NCBI GenBank assembly: GCA_035352715.1
Contig: DAOPYE010000041.1
Location: 1-20,725, forward strand
Length of the DNA stretch: 20,725 nt
Source: DAOPYE01 sp035352715
Lineage (GTDB): Bacteria; Acidobacteriota; Holophagae; Holophagales; Holophagaceae
Direction: 5' to 3'
Below are positions 7,337 to 13,171 of this stretch, piece by piece; positions within the stretch are counted from its first letter, which is position 1; every line of letters starts with the position of its first letter. Under the pieces are notes generated by a model. The model ran no database searches and was not told where the DNA came from. It was given only the letters and a program-made list of their open reading frames with translations. Position numbers and translations under genes: made by a program.

Positions 7337-7478
7337 GTCACTTGGAACGCCGATGGGCTTGATCTGTTTTTAATATTGAAAAAAACAACAATACAGATAG
7401 GGTAGTCCATTCGGGCTGCCCGACCCTTTGCGCCTTCGGCGCCATGTTTTCAACGGGACCCGCGACTGGAGTCCCGTG
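7337..7478 (+). promoter_or_regulatory. AT-rich intergenic region and structured leader of the FadL-like gene
   Basis: The first part (7364-7400) is strikingly A/T-rich for this genome. TTGAAA (7376-7381), 16 bases, TAGGGT (7398-7403) is a possible but weak promoter. Three dyads follow: TCGGGC-T-GCCCGA (7411-7423), GCGCC-TTC-GGCGC (7430-7442) and ACGGGAC-N11-GTCCCGT (7453-7477). The last spans the SD GGAG (7468-7471) and ends one base before the ATG. The first could be a protein operator; the others look like RNA hairpins. Confidence 0.4.
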
Positions 7479-8828
7479 ATGCCGAACCGATCCCGCGCCT
7501 ATTCTCTGCCCGCGCTGACCTGCCTGGTTGCCGTCTGCTCCGCGCCGCTGGCGCACGCTTCGGGATTCCAGCTGCGCGAACAGAGCCCCAGCGCCCAGGG
7601 CACCGCCTTTGCGGGCATCAGCGCCGGGGGCGAGGACGCCAGCGTGGTTTTCTTCAATCCCGCCGCCACGGCCCAGTTGGAGGGCTTCCAGTTCTCCCTG
7701 GGCGCCAGCGAGGTCATGCCCAGCGCGAAGTTCAAGGATGGGTCCGCCAGCCGTGCCGCTGTCTTTCCTTCGGTGCTTCGGCCCATCTCCGGAGCCGCGA
7801 ATACGCCCAACGCAGCCCATGCTGAGGCCCTGCCTGTGGTCGCCGCCACCTGGCAGATGAACCGGCAGATCAGCCTCGGCTTTTCCCTCAATGCGCCCTT
7901 TGGCATGGCGACGGATTACGACGCCGCCTTCATCGGCCGCTACCATGCCCGCAAATCCGACCTGGCGGTGATCGACTTTGCGCCCTCTGTTGCGTGGCGC
8001 ATCAACGACCAGTGGTCCATCGGCGGAGCGGTTGTGGCGCGCAAGGCCACGGCGGAGATCAGCAATAACGTGGATTTCGGCGCCATCGGGGCCGCCCTGG
8101 GGGTTCCCGGCGCGCTGCCTGGCCAAGCCGATGGCCTGGCCACCGTGAAGGGAGATCGCTGGGCGACCACCTATCGGCTGGGGCTCATCTACCAGCCCAC
8201 CGCGAACCTGCGCCTGGGTCTCTCCCATCAGGCCAGCAGCAGCACCCGGCTGGAAGGCACCGTTCACTATGACCGGGTGCCTGCGGCGCTGGGCGCGGTC
8301 TTCCGCGATGGCAACGCTTCTGCGGAAATCGATCTGCCCGCCACCACCTCGCTGGGGATGCAGTGGAAGGTGTCTGGCGCCGTAACTGTCATGGGAGAAA
8401 CTGCCCGCACGAACTGGTCCCGCTTTGAAGAACTTCGCGTGAAGTTCGCCAGCGGCCAGGCGGATTCGGTGACGCACGAGGCCTGGCGAAACACCTGGTT
8501 CGCCTCCATGGGCGTGGCCATCCAGTTCAGCGAAGCCCTCACCTTGCGGACCGGTCTTGCCATGGATCAGGGCGCCGCTCCGGACGCCACGCGCACGCCG
8601 CGCATTCCCGATGGCGACCGCATCTGGATTTCCACGGGCCTGGGCTACCGGTTCACGTCCCGTGTCGCCATGGATCTGGCCTACACCCACATCTTCGTGA
8701 AGGATTCCACGGTCCAGCTTTCAACCGGCACCAGCGCTGCCAATCCCGACTTCTTCCGCGGCAATCTGGATGGGCGGTATCAGAACCAGATCGATATCCT
8801 GGCGATTCAGACGCGCATGCGCTTCTGA
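7479..8828 (+). CDS. FadL/OmpP1-family outer membrane transport protein
   Basis: 449 aa. A signal peptide (basic N-terminus, hydrophobic core PALTCLVAVCSAPL, probable cleavage after AHA27) is followed by SGFQLREQSPSAQGTAFAG. This is the hallmark N-terminal hatch sequence of FadL-type barrels, and VVFFNPAATAQL is also typical. The rest alternates in beta-strand style and ends in an aromatic residue (IQTRMRF), the outer-membrane insertion signal. Length matches the family (about 420-450). It likely forms a 14-strand outer-membrane channel for hydrophobic compounds such as long-chain fatty acids or aromatic hydrocarbons; the exact substrate is unclear. ATG 7479 follows GGAG by 7 bases, and an upstream in-frame start at 7428 would spoil the signal peptide. 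It may be read separately from the signalling operon. Confidence 0.9.
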   Translation: MPNRSRAYSLPALTCLVAVCSAPLAHASGFQLREQSPSAQGTAFAGISAGGEDASVVFFNPAATAQLEGFQFSLGASEVMPSAKFKDGSASRAAVFPSVLRPISGAANTPNAAHAEALPVVAATWQMNRQISLGFSLNAPFGMATDYDAAFIGRYHARKSDLAVIDFAPSVAWRINDQWSIGGAVVARKATAEISNNVDFGAIGAALGVPGALPGQADGLATVKGDRWATTYRLGLIYQPTANLRLGLSHQASSSTRLEGTVHYDRVPAALGAVFRDGNASAEIDLPATTSLGMQWKVSGAVTVMGETARTNWSRFEELRVKFASGQADSVTHEAWRNTWFASMGVAIQFSEALTLRTGLAMDQGAAPDATRTPRIPDGDRIWISTGLGYRFTSRVAMDLAYTHIFVKDSTVQLSTGTSAANPDFFRGNLDGRYQNQIDILAIQTRMRF

Positions 8829-8895
8829 ATCGTTTCCTCGGGCCAGCCTCCGTCGCCCCTTCCGCGCGTACAATCCCATCTTTGGAGATGGCGGC

Positions 8896-9231
8896 ATGCA
8901 CTACGAATTCGGACCCGGCGACCGCGTGCGCCTGACCCGCGCGGGCGTGACGCTGTATGGCGGAGCCTGGCCGCATTGGGTTCCCGAGACCCAGGGTGGC
9001 GGCAGTGCTGGCACGGTTCTGATGGCTGCGGATCGCCCCCATAAGCCGGGCGCATCGCCTCGGCCCTACTATGTTCGATGGGATAACGGCGTGGAGAACA
9101 GCTATCGCGTCGAGGATCTGGAAGCCGCCGAGATTCCTGATGAGGCTTCAGATCACGCTGGCGCAAACGAGGCCGACGACATCGAGGATGAAGCGGGCGG
9201 GGGGAATGTCATCCCGTTTCGGCGGTTTTAG
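8896..9231 (+). CDS. Small SH3-like hypothetical protein with acidic linker and NVIPF tail
   Basis: 111 aa, family not recognised. Residues 1-78 look like a small beta-barrel: FGPGDRVRLTRAG, GGGSAGTVLM, PYYVRWDNGVENSYRVEDLE. The GDRV/AGTV/VRWDNG pattern recalls KOW/SH3 or MIB-HERC2-like modules. Residues 79-103 are acidic and flexible, and the protein ends in NVIPFRRF. No signal peptide or membrane helix. ATG 8896 follows GGAG (8884-8887) by 8 bases; that SD lies in the loop of a short hairpin, CCATC (8876-8880)/GATGG (8887-8891). A good -10-like TACAAT is at 8869-8874 without a clear -35. The SDR-like gene starts 20 bp downstream. Confidence 0.7.
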   Translation: MHYEFGPGDRVRLTRAGVTLYGGAWPHWVPETQGGGSAGTVLMAADRPHKPGASPRPYYVRWDNGVENSYRVEDLEAAEIPDEASDHAGANEADDIEDEAGGGNVIPFRRF

Positions 9232-9251
9232 CGGCACATCGGGAGAACTTC

Positions 9252-9911
9252 ATGGAACGTCCTTTGGTGGCCGTCGTTGGCGCGGGGCAGGGCATCGGCC
9301 GATCCGTGGCGCGCGCCTTTGCAGACCACGGATTTCGAGCGGCCCTGGTGTGCAAGCCGGATGCGGATGAAGCCGCCTTCCTGGATGCGATGGGAGATGG
9401 TGGCGTGGTGCTGCGCGGCGATGTGGGCGATCCCGCCGCGCTGGATGCCTGTCTGGATGAGATCGCCGCGCGTGTCGGCTTTCCTGATGTCCTGGTCTAC
9501 AACGCTTCGCTTGGCGCGCCTGGAGGGCCTTCCACTCTGGATATCGCCGATCTTGAGCGCCACTTCCGCGTCAATGTGACCGCGGCCCTGCGCTGTGCCC
9601 AATGGGCGCTGCCGGCCATGCGCGGACGCGGCCGCGGGACGCTGTTGTTCACCGGTGGAGGGTTGGCGCTGGATCCGAAAGGGGGCGAGGCCAGTCTTTC
9701 CATCGGCAAGGCGGGCCTGAGGAGCCTAGCGCTTTGTTTGGCCCAGGAAGTCGAGCCAGAGGGCCTTCACGTCGCCACCGTCACTGTCTGTGGTTTTGTG
9801 CAGCCGGGCAGTCTCTTTGATGCGGATCACGTGGCGGCACAATTCTGGGCGCTGTATACGCAACCGCGGGATCGGTGGGAGCGGGAGGTCATCCTGCGTC
9901 CTTCCGCTTAG
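9252..9911 (+). CDS. SDR-fold protein lacking the catalytic Ser and Tyr
   Basis: 219 aa, slightly short for a classical short-chain dehydrogenase (about 250). The Rossmann nucleotide loop is VVGAGQGIGR (residues 8-17). RGDVGD (55-60), VYNAS (82-86, replacing NNAG) and N108 in FRVNVT (the Asn of the catalytic tetrad) are present. At the active site the usual Ser is replaced by Gly in LLFTGGGLAL (131-140), and the YxxxK Tyr is replaced by Leu149 with Lys153 kept (LSIGK). It should still bind NAD(P) but is unlikely to use the normal hydride-transfer mechanism. It may be a sensor, a chaperone or an enzyme with different chemistry. GGGAG precedes the ATG. It sits between the small SH3-like protein and clpS. 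Confidence 0.8.
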   Translation: MERPLVAVVGAGQGIGRSVARAFADHGFRAALVCKPDADEAAFLDAMGDGGVVLRGDVGDPAALDACLDEIAARVGFPDVLVYNASLGAPGGPSTLDIADLERHFRVNVTAALRCAQWALPAMRGRGRGTLLFTGGGLALDPKGGEASLSIGKAGLRSLALCLAQEVEPEGLHVATVTVCGFVQPGSLFDADHVAAQFWALYTQPRDRWEREVILRPSA

Positions 9912-9914
9912 ACT
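9886..9914 (+). promoter_or_regulatory. Possible leaderless promoter for clpS
   Basis: TAGACT (9909-9914) matches the -10 pattern TANNNT, and exactly six bases separate it from the clpS ATG, so transcription would begin at the start codon. A poor -35-like AGGTCA lies at 9886-9891. No SD precedes clpS, which fits leaderless translation, but the -35 is weak. Confidence 0.35.
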
Positions 9915-9920
9915 GTATCC

Positions 9921-10244
9921 ATGTCGTACCAAGACCATCTGACCCCGGGTGGCGGGGCTGCCACCAAGACCCGTTCCCGCGCCAAGCTGCAGCCGCCTGC
10001 CATGTGGAAGGTGATCTTGCACAACGATGACTACACAACTCAGGATTTCGTTGTCTGGGTTCTGACCACGGTGTTCCGAAAAGCGGAACCCGAGGCCGTT
10101 CGCATCATGCTCGATGTCCACCAGCAGGGGCGCGGCGTTGCCGGCGTCTACCCGCATGACATCGCCGACACCAAGATCGCCCAGGCCAGGGCTCTCGCGG
10201 AACAGCAGGAATTCCCCCTTCTGTGCACGATGGAGCCGGAGTGA
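9921..10244 (+). CDS. clpS: ATP-dependent Clp protease adaptor ClpS
   Basis: 107 aa, normal ClpS length. ClpS delivers N-degron proteins to the Clp AAA+ unfoldase (ClpA or ClpC) by grasping bulky N-terminal residues. The core is clear: MWKVILHNDDYTTQDFVVWVL (N35, D36, D37 form the N-degron amine pocket), MLDVHQQGRGVAGVY (H67 pocket residue) and FPLLCTMEPE at the C-terminus. The first 25 residues are the flexible N-terminal extension that enters the unfoldase pore. Unlike the common arrangement, no clpA follows: the next gene is on the opposite strand 24 bases away. The ATG has no recognisable SD; TAGACT six bases upstream suggests a leaderless message. Confidence 0.95.
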   Translation: MSYQDHLTPGGGAATKTRSRAKLQPPAMWKVILHNDDYTTQDFVVWVLTTVFRKAEPEAVRIMLDVHQQGRGVAGVYPHDIADTKIAQARALAEQQEFPLLCTMEPE

Positions 10245-10268
10245 ATCCAGTTACGGGCCACCAAGTTC

Positions 10269-10910
10269 CTATGGCTGGCGCGTCCCCATCGGGTTTGTGA
10301 ACTCGGGATCATCCAGACGATGCTGGCGCAACGCGGATTGAGTGGTTTTGGAGCTGCCGCGCTTGCCGACTTTGATGGATCCCGGTGTGGATTGAAACCA
10401 GTCGTTGGGCCCCAGGAAGTTATGGAACCCCTCACACATGGGAAGCTTCCAGAAGCCGTTCTTGGGATCTAGAGGCTGAAGATGGGGATGTTTTCCGGAG
10501 GCATACCCGTATTCATCGGTCTGCAGGCTCCAGGCAATATCCTTTTGGTGGGCGGGCGCATAAAAATAAACACTGCCGGACTTGAGATCAATTTTCCGCT
10601 CATCCAACAACGCTCCCTTGGCATCCCGGGCGGTCAGAATATGCTCGCCGGAACGAACCCGAAGCTTCTGATAGTTGTCATTGGCATCGGATTCCCGCAA
10701 AGACTGGCGCAACTCCTGGTTGATGGGCTTCCCATCAATGGACACCTGCAGGGTTGGGGAATCGGAAGCGTTGACCAGCGCCAGCAAGGGGTGGGTGTAA
10801 TACCAGAGGTAGACGCCGCCGCCGATCCCCAGGCATAGGGGAATGAATAGAAGGAGTCTCCATTTGTAGATGGCCTGGGTGGTTTGACCGATTTTGACGA
10901 GCAAGCTCAT
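10269..10910 (-). CDS. Hypothetical single-TM protein with PEGA-like domain
   Basis: 213 aa. A short cytoplasmic N-terminus precedes one transmembrane helix (LLLFIPLCLGIGGGVYLWYY, about 19-38). Residues 54-118 (LQVSIDGKPI, LRVRSGEHILTARDAKG, IDLKSGSVYFY) resemble a PEGA-type beta domain, often found in surface or envelope proteins. The C-terminal part (about 120-213) contains HPHLQPLDPKNGFWKLP, many aromatic residues and a basic Ser/Thr-rich tail, and matches nothing known to me. ATG 10910 has GAGG 7 bases upstream; a longer open frame reaching 11126 has no SD and is rejected. It converges on clpS and has its own promoter. The exported orientation (N-in, C-out) is inferred. Confidence 0.7.
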   Translation of the reverse strand: MSLLVKIGQTTQAIYKWRLLLFIPLCLGIGGGVYLWYYTHPLLALVNASDSPTLQVSIDGKPINQELRQSLRESDANDNYQKLRVRSGEHILTARDAKGALLDERKIDLKSGSVYFYAPAHQKDIAWSLQTDEYGYASGKHPHLQPLDPKNGFWKLPMCEGFHNFLGPNDWFQSTPGSIKVGKRGSSKTTQSALRQHRLDDPEFTNPMGTRQP

Positions 10911-10944
10911 GCATAACCTCGATGAATGGTGGTGGGTTTGTTGC

Positions 10945-10972
10945 GATATAGGCACAGTGATGTGATGGTAAA
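10945..10972 (-). promoter_or_regulatory. Sigma70-like promoter of the single-TM protein gene
   Basis: On the minus strand TTTACC (-35, 10967-10972), 16-base spacer, TATATC (-10, 10945-10950); the ATG is about 35 bases downstream with an SD between. The surrounding 10911-11061 stretch holds no gene. Confidence 0.5.
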
Positions 10973-11061
10973 ACACCACGATGCTGAAGTCTATGTTGTA
11001 TTCATTTTCGTGTGCGTCTACTGGGGCCGGACAAGCCTGTGAGAGCGTTTCGTCGCCATAA

Positions 11062-11090
11062 AAAGCGAGGCCGCTGGGCGGCCTCGCTTT
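11062..11090 (-). terminator. Rho-independent terminator of the esterase gene
   Basis: Perfect 13-bp stem, AAAGCGAGGCCGC (11062-11074) with GCGGCCTCGCTTT (11078-11090) and a three-base loop. On the minus strand it runs into a five-T tract, so it terminates the esterase transcript, whose stop is at 11172. Confidence 0.9.
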
Positions 11091-11171
11091 GGGGTTTGTG
11101 AGCCAAGTTCTCAAGCGCACTAGCAACAGCGAATTGCGAAGAATAGACGGTGCGGGCTTACTCCGATCGCA

Positions 11172-12050
11172 CTACTTGAAGAGGAGTTGTGAGTAATGGT
11201 AGAGATCCATTTTCCACACTTCCGGATCATGTTTGCCGGGGTTGATATGCCAGATGTGGTTGATGCCGGCCTTTTTCAGCTCGCCGTGGGCGCGCTGGCT
11301 GAAGCTCAGAAGGCCGTCATTGTCTCCACAGGCGATGTAGATCAACTTCATTGATTTGAGGGTGTTCGCATCCTTGAAGAGTGGGCTGCGTGTATTGGGG
11401 GCCGACGAAAATCCACCCACCCATCCGAAGGTCTCAGGGTGGCTTAATCCGATGTTCAGCGTCTGTCCGCCGCCCATGGAAAGCCCGCCGATGGCGCGAT
11501 GCTCGGGGCCCTTCTTGACTAGGTAGTTGGCTTCGATGAAGGGGATGACATCGTTCAGGAGATCGCCCGTAAAGTTCTCGAAGGCCGGAGCCGCTTGGTA
11601 GATATTGCCTTCGGCCCGGTCATTCGCCTGAGCTCGGCCGTTGGGGAATACCACGATCATCGGCTTGATCTTTTTCTCTGCCATCAGGTTGTCGAGAATG
11701 GCCTCCGGCGCGCAGCACTTCTGCCATTCCAGTTCGTCGCCGCCGATGCCGTGGAGCAGGTAAAGCACGTCATAGCTGGCTTTGGGGTCATAACTGGGAG
11801 GCGTGTAGACCAGCAGCTTTCGCTGGGTTCCCACCGTCTTTGACGCGTAATCACGCAGCTCGGTGCGCCCATGAGGAATGTTTTCCCGGCGGACGTCAAA
11901 ACCTGCGGGCGGCACGGGGAAGACCGGCCGGTCCTCAGGGCCCAGGGATTGTGCCACGGGGCGGAAATTGGGCTCCTGGGCCCCCATGGGCAGGACGGAG
12001 ACCCCGAGTGCTAGAAGTGCAAGTCGTGCTTTGGTTGGGATTATGGTCAT
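11172..12050 (-). CDS. Secreted alpha/beta-hydrolase esterase (feruloyl/acetyl-xylan esterase, Fes/esterase D-like)
   Basis: 292 aa. A signal peptide (LALLALGVSVLPMGA) has probable cleavage after A24. The mature part is an esterase of the enterochelin/feruloyl esterase group: RKLLVYTPPSY (about 77-87), VLYLLHGIGGDELEW (oxyanion region, 95-109), the nucleophile elbow GGLSMGGG (S191), an acid in IACGDNDG (D243 or D245) and H274 in NPGKHDPEVW. Such enzymes release ferulic, acetyl or other acyl groups from plant polysaccharides, or split related esters, outside the cytoplasm. The SD AAGGAG is 6 bases before ATG 12050. A promoter and a LacI-family-type palindrome lie directly upstream, fitting sugar-responsive repression. 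It is monocistronic, with a strong terminator. Confidence 0.88.
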   Translation of the reverse strand: MTIIPTKARLALLALGVSVLPMGAQEPNFRPVAQSLGPEDRPVFPVPPAGFDVRRENIPHGRTELRDYASKTVGTQRKLLVYTPPSYDPKASYDVLYLLHGIGGDELEWQKCCAPEAILDNLMAEKKIKPMIVVFPNGRAQANDRAEGNIYQAAPAFENFTGDLLNDVIPFIEANYLVKKGPEHRAIGGLSMGGGQTLNIGLSHPETFGWVGGFSSAPNTRSPLFKDANTLKSMKLIYIACGDNDGLLSFSQRAHGELKKAGINHIWHINPGKHDPEVWKMDLYHYSQLLFK

Positions 12051-12063
12051 TCCATCTCCTTCG

Positions 12064-12077
12064 TGAAACCGGTTTCA
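12064..12077. promoter_or_regulatory. LacI/GalR-family-type operator TGAAACCGGTTTCA
   Basis: A perfect 14-bp palindrome with central CG, of the TGnAAnCGnTTnCA style typical of LacI/GalR-family regulators. It begins about 8 bases downstream of the esterase -10, covering the transcription start, which suits repression. A partial second copy (GGTTTCA, 12095-12101) lies in the -35/-10 spacer. Confidence 0.65.
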
Positions 12078-12085
12078 AGCAGCCC

Positions 12086-12113
12086 AATATAGTTGGTTTC
12101 ACCGCCGGCTCAA
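12086..12113 (-). promoter_or_regulatory. Sigma70-like promoter of the esterase gene
   Basis: Minus strand: TTGAGC (-35, 12108-12113), 16-base spacer, TATATT (-10, 12086-12091). The start would fall near 12079, giving a leader of about 29 bases that carries the operator and the SD. Confidence 0.7.
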
Positions 12114-12394
12114 AGGCGATTTTTGGGACCGCTACGGCGCTCAAGGGATTGGTGGCGTTTCAAATCAGGGTCAATGAAGAGGCTCAGGTGGCGTAACTCA
12201 ACTCCGAGCCCTGTCCCGGTTGTCGGCCTGGGTCTGTATCGTCTCGATTTGATGATCCCGGTGCGATTACCGACTTTTCGTTCACCTGTCGGAATCGCCG
12301 CAATCGCCTGTTGCCGCCTCCGAGCAAATGCCAACAAGCCGAAGTCATCTTGCAATTCAAGACATTCCGGCCTGTTGTGTGTGTTTCTTGCCCT
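12114..12394. other. 281-bp stretch without a supported gene
   Basis: Lies between the esterase promoter and the 3' end of tRNA-Ile2. Short open frames exist on both strands, but none has an SD, a good start or a recognisable domain. No clear terminator for the tRNA was found. It might be decayed island DNA behind the tRNA 3' end, but nothing in the sequence proves that. Confidence 0.4.
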
Positions 12395-12470
12395 TGGTGG
12401 CCCCACAGAGATTCGAACTCTGGACCAAGCGGTTATGAGCCGCCAGCTCTGACCGCTGAGCTATAGGGCC
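12395..12470 (-). tRNA. ileX: tRNA-Ile2 (anticodon CAU, lysidine type)
   Basis: 76 nt including encoded CCA. The acceptor stem GGCCCTA/TGGGGCC, D arm GCTC/GAGC, anticodon arm GGCGG-CTCATAA-CCGCT, variable TGGTC and T arm CAGAG-TTCGAAT-CTCTG all pair. The anticodon CAT could be Met or Ile2. C4-G69 and C5-G68 are the pairs used by TilS to recognise Ile2, and the anticodon-arm/variable sequence resembles E. coli ileX rather than metT, so Ile2 (AUA-reading after lysidine modification) is favoured. Elongator Met is the alternative. Confidence 0.9.
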
Positions 12471-12476
12471 ACTGCC

Positions 12477-12505
12477 ATTGTAGCGGCGTGAATGCCGACT
12501 GACAG
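12477..12505 (-). promoter_or_regulatory. Promoter of tRNA-Ile2
   Basis: Minus strand: CTGTCA (-35, 12500-12505), 17-base spacer, TACAAT (-10, 12477-12482). The mature tRNA 5' end is only seven bases past the -10, so little or no 5' leader is expected. Its -35 shares five bases with that of the divergent ppi promoter. Confidence 0.7.
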
Positions 12506-12527
12506 GGGATTCTGTTGGGGCTATGCT
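12499..12527 (+). promoter_or_regulatory. Promoter of the cyclophilin gene
   Basis: CTGACA (-35, 12499-12504), 17-base spacer, TATGCT (-10, 12522-12527). The hexamer lies in the palindrome CTGACAG/CTGTCAG also used by the tRNA promoter on the other strand. Confidence 0.6.
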
Positions 12528-12549
12528 CGGGGGATTCCGGAGAATCCCA

Positions 12550-13119
12550 ATGCGAACACTCATGGCTGCTGTTCTGCTCGCCTGCCTGCCGATGATGGGG
12601 GCGAATGCCAAGCCCAAGGTGAAAATCACGACCAATCTCGGGGCTTTCACGCTCCAGCTTGAACCCGAGGCCGCACCAAAGACGGTAGAGAATTTCATGG
12701 GGCTCGTCCGCAAGGGGTTCTACAACGGCACGATCTTCCATCGCATCGCGAAATATCCGGCGATCGTCCAGGGCGGGGGATACACCGCGCCGGGCCGCCA
12801 AAGGATGACGAATGCTTCGGTGACCAACGAGGGGGATTTGGCCAAGAGTAAGGGCCTGCACAACCGACGCGGTACCGTCGCCATGGCCTACTCGCCAGGG
12901 AATCCCCTAGGTGCCAAGAGCCAGTTCTTCATCAACGTGAAGGACAACCTGGCGCTGGATTTCAAGACCAAGACCATGACGGGCTATGGGTTCTGTCCGT
13001 TCGCCAAGGTGGTTCAGGGCCTGGAGATCGTCGACAAGATCGCCAAGGCGAAGACCAAGCCGGGCCAGGAAATCCCTGTGGATGCGATTACGATCCTGAA
13101 GGCGGAGGAAACGAATTAG
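12550..13119 (+). CDS. ppiA: Exported cyclophilin-type peptidyl-prolyl cis-trans isomerase
   Basis: 189 aa. A signal peptide (MRTLMAAVLLACLPMMGANA, likely cleaved after A20) precedes a single cyclophilin domain: VKITTNLGAFTLQLEPEAAP, TVENFMGLVRKGFYNG, IFHRI (H64, R65), VQGGGYT, GTVAMAYSPGNPLGAKSQFFI (active-site strands) and FAKVVQGLEIVDKI. The enzyme accelerates proline isomerisation in exported proteins in the periplasm. The segment RIAKYPAIVQGG departs from the usual FHRVIPGFMIQGG, but core residues (R, F, Q of the active site) remain. ATG 12550 is chosen over 12523 because it has GGAG 7 bases upstream and starts the signal peptide. The SD sits in the four-base loop of a perfect 7-bp hairpin (12531-12548). 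Confidence 0.92.
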   Translation: MRTLMAAVLLACLPMMGANAKPKVKITTNLGAFTLQLEPEAAPKTVENFMGLVRKGFYNGTIFHRIAKYPAIVQGGGYTAPGRQRMTNASVTNEGDLAKSKGLHNRRGTVAMAYSPGNPLGAKSQFFINVKDNLALDFKTKTMTGYGFCPFAKVVQGLEIVDKIAKAKTKPGQEIPVDAITILKAEETN

Positions 13120-13122
13120 GCC

Positions 13123-13166
13123 AGCCCGAGGCGGGCGGCCGTGGGCGGTCATGGGCCGCCAGGGCT
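13123..13166. terminator. GC-rich hairpin between convergent genes, possible bidirectional terminator
   Basis: An inner stem GGCGGCC (13134-13140)/GGCCGCC (13154-13160) nests in an outer AGCCC (13123-13127)/GGGCT (13162-13166). There is no T run on either strand, so intrinsic termination is doubtful. It fills the gap between the cyclophilin and LolA-like stops. Confidence 0.35.
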
Positions 13167-13171
13167 TGGGT

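Noticed and set aside
7338..8690. 450-codon minus-strand open frame opposite the FadL-like gene
   Set aside because: Gly/Arg/His-rich antisense product without a domain; the plus strand encodes a signal peptide and FadL motifs.
10911..11126. Upstream extension of the single-TM protein
   Set aside because: Crosses its probable promoter and part of the esterase terminator and has no SD; ATG 10910 has a good one.
12114..12394. Possible transposase or integrase remnant behind tRNA-Ile2
   Set aside because: Short frames only; no conserved catalytic motif, terminal repeat or duplicated tRNA end could be seen.
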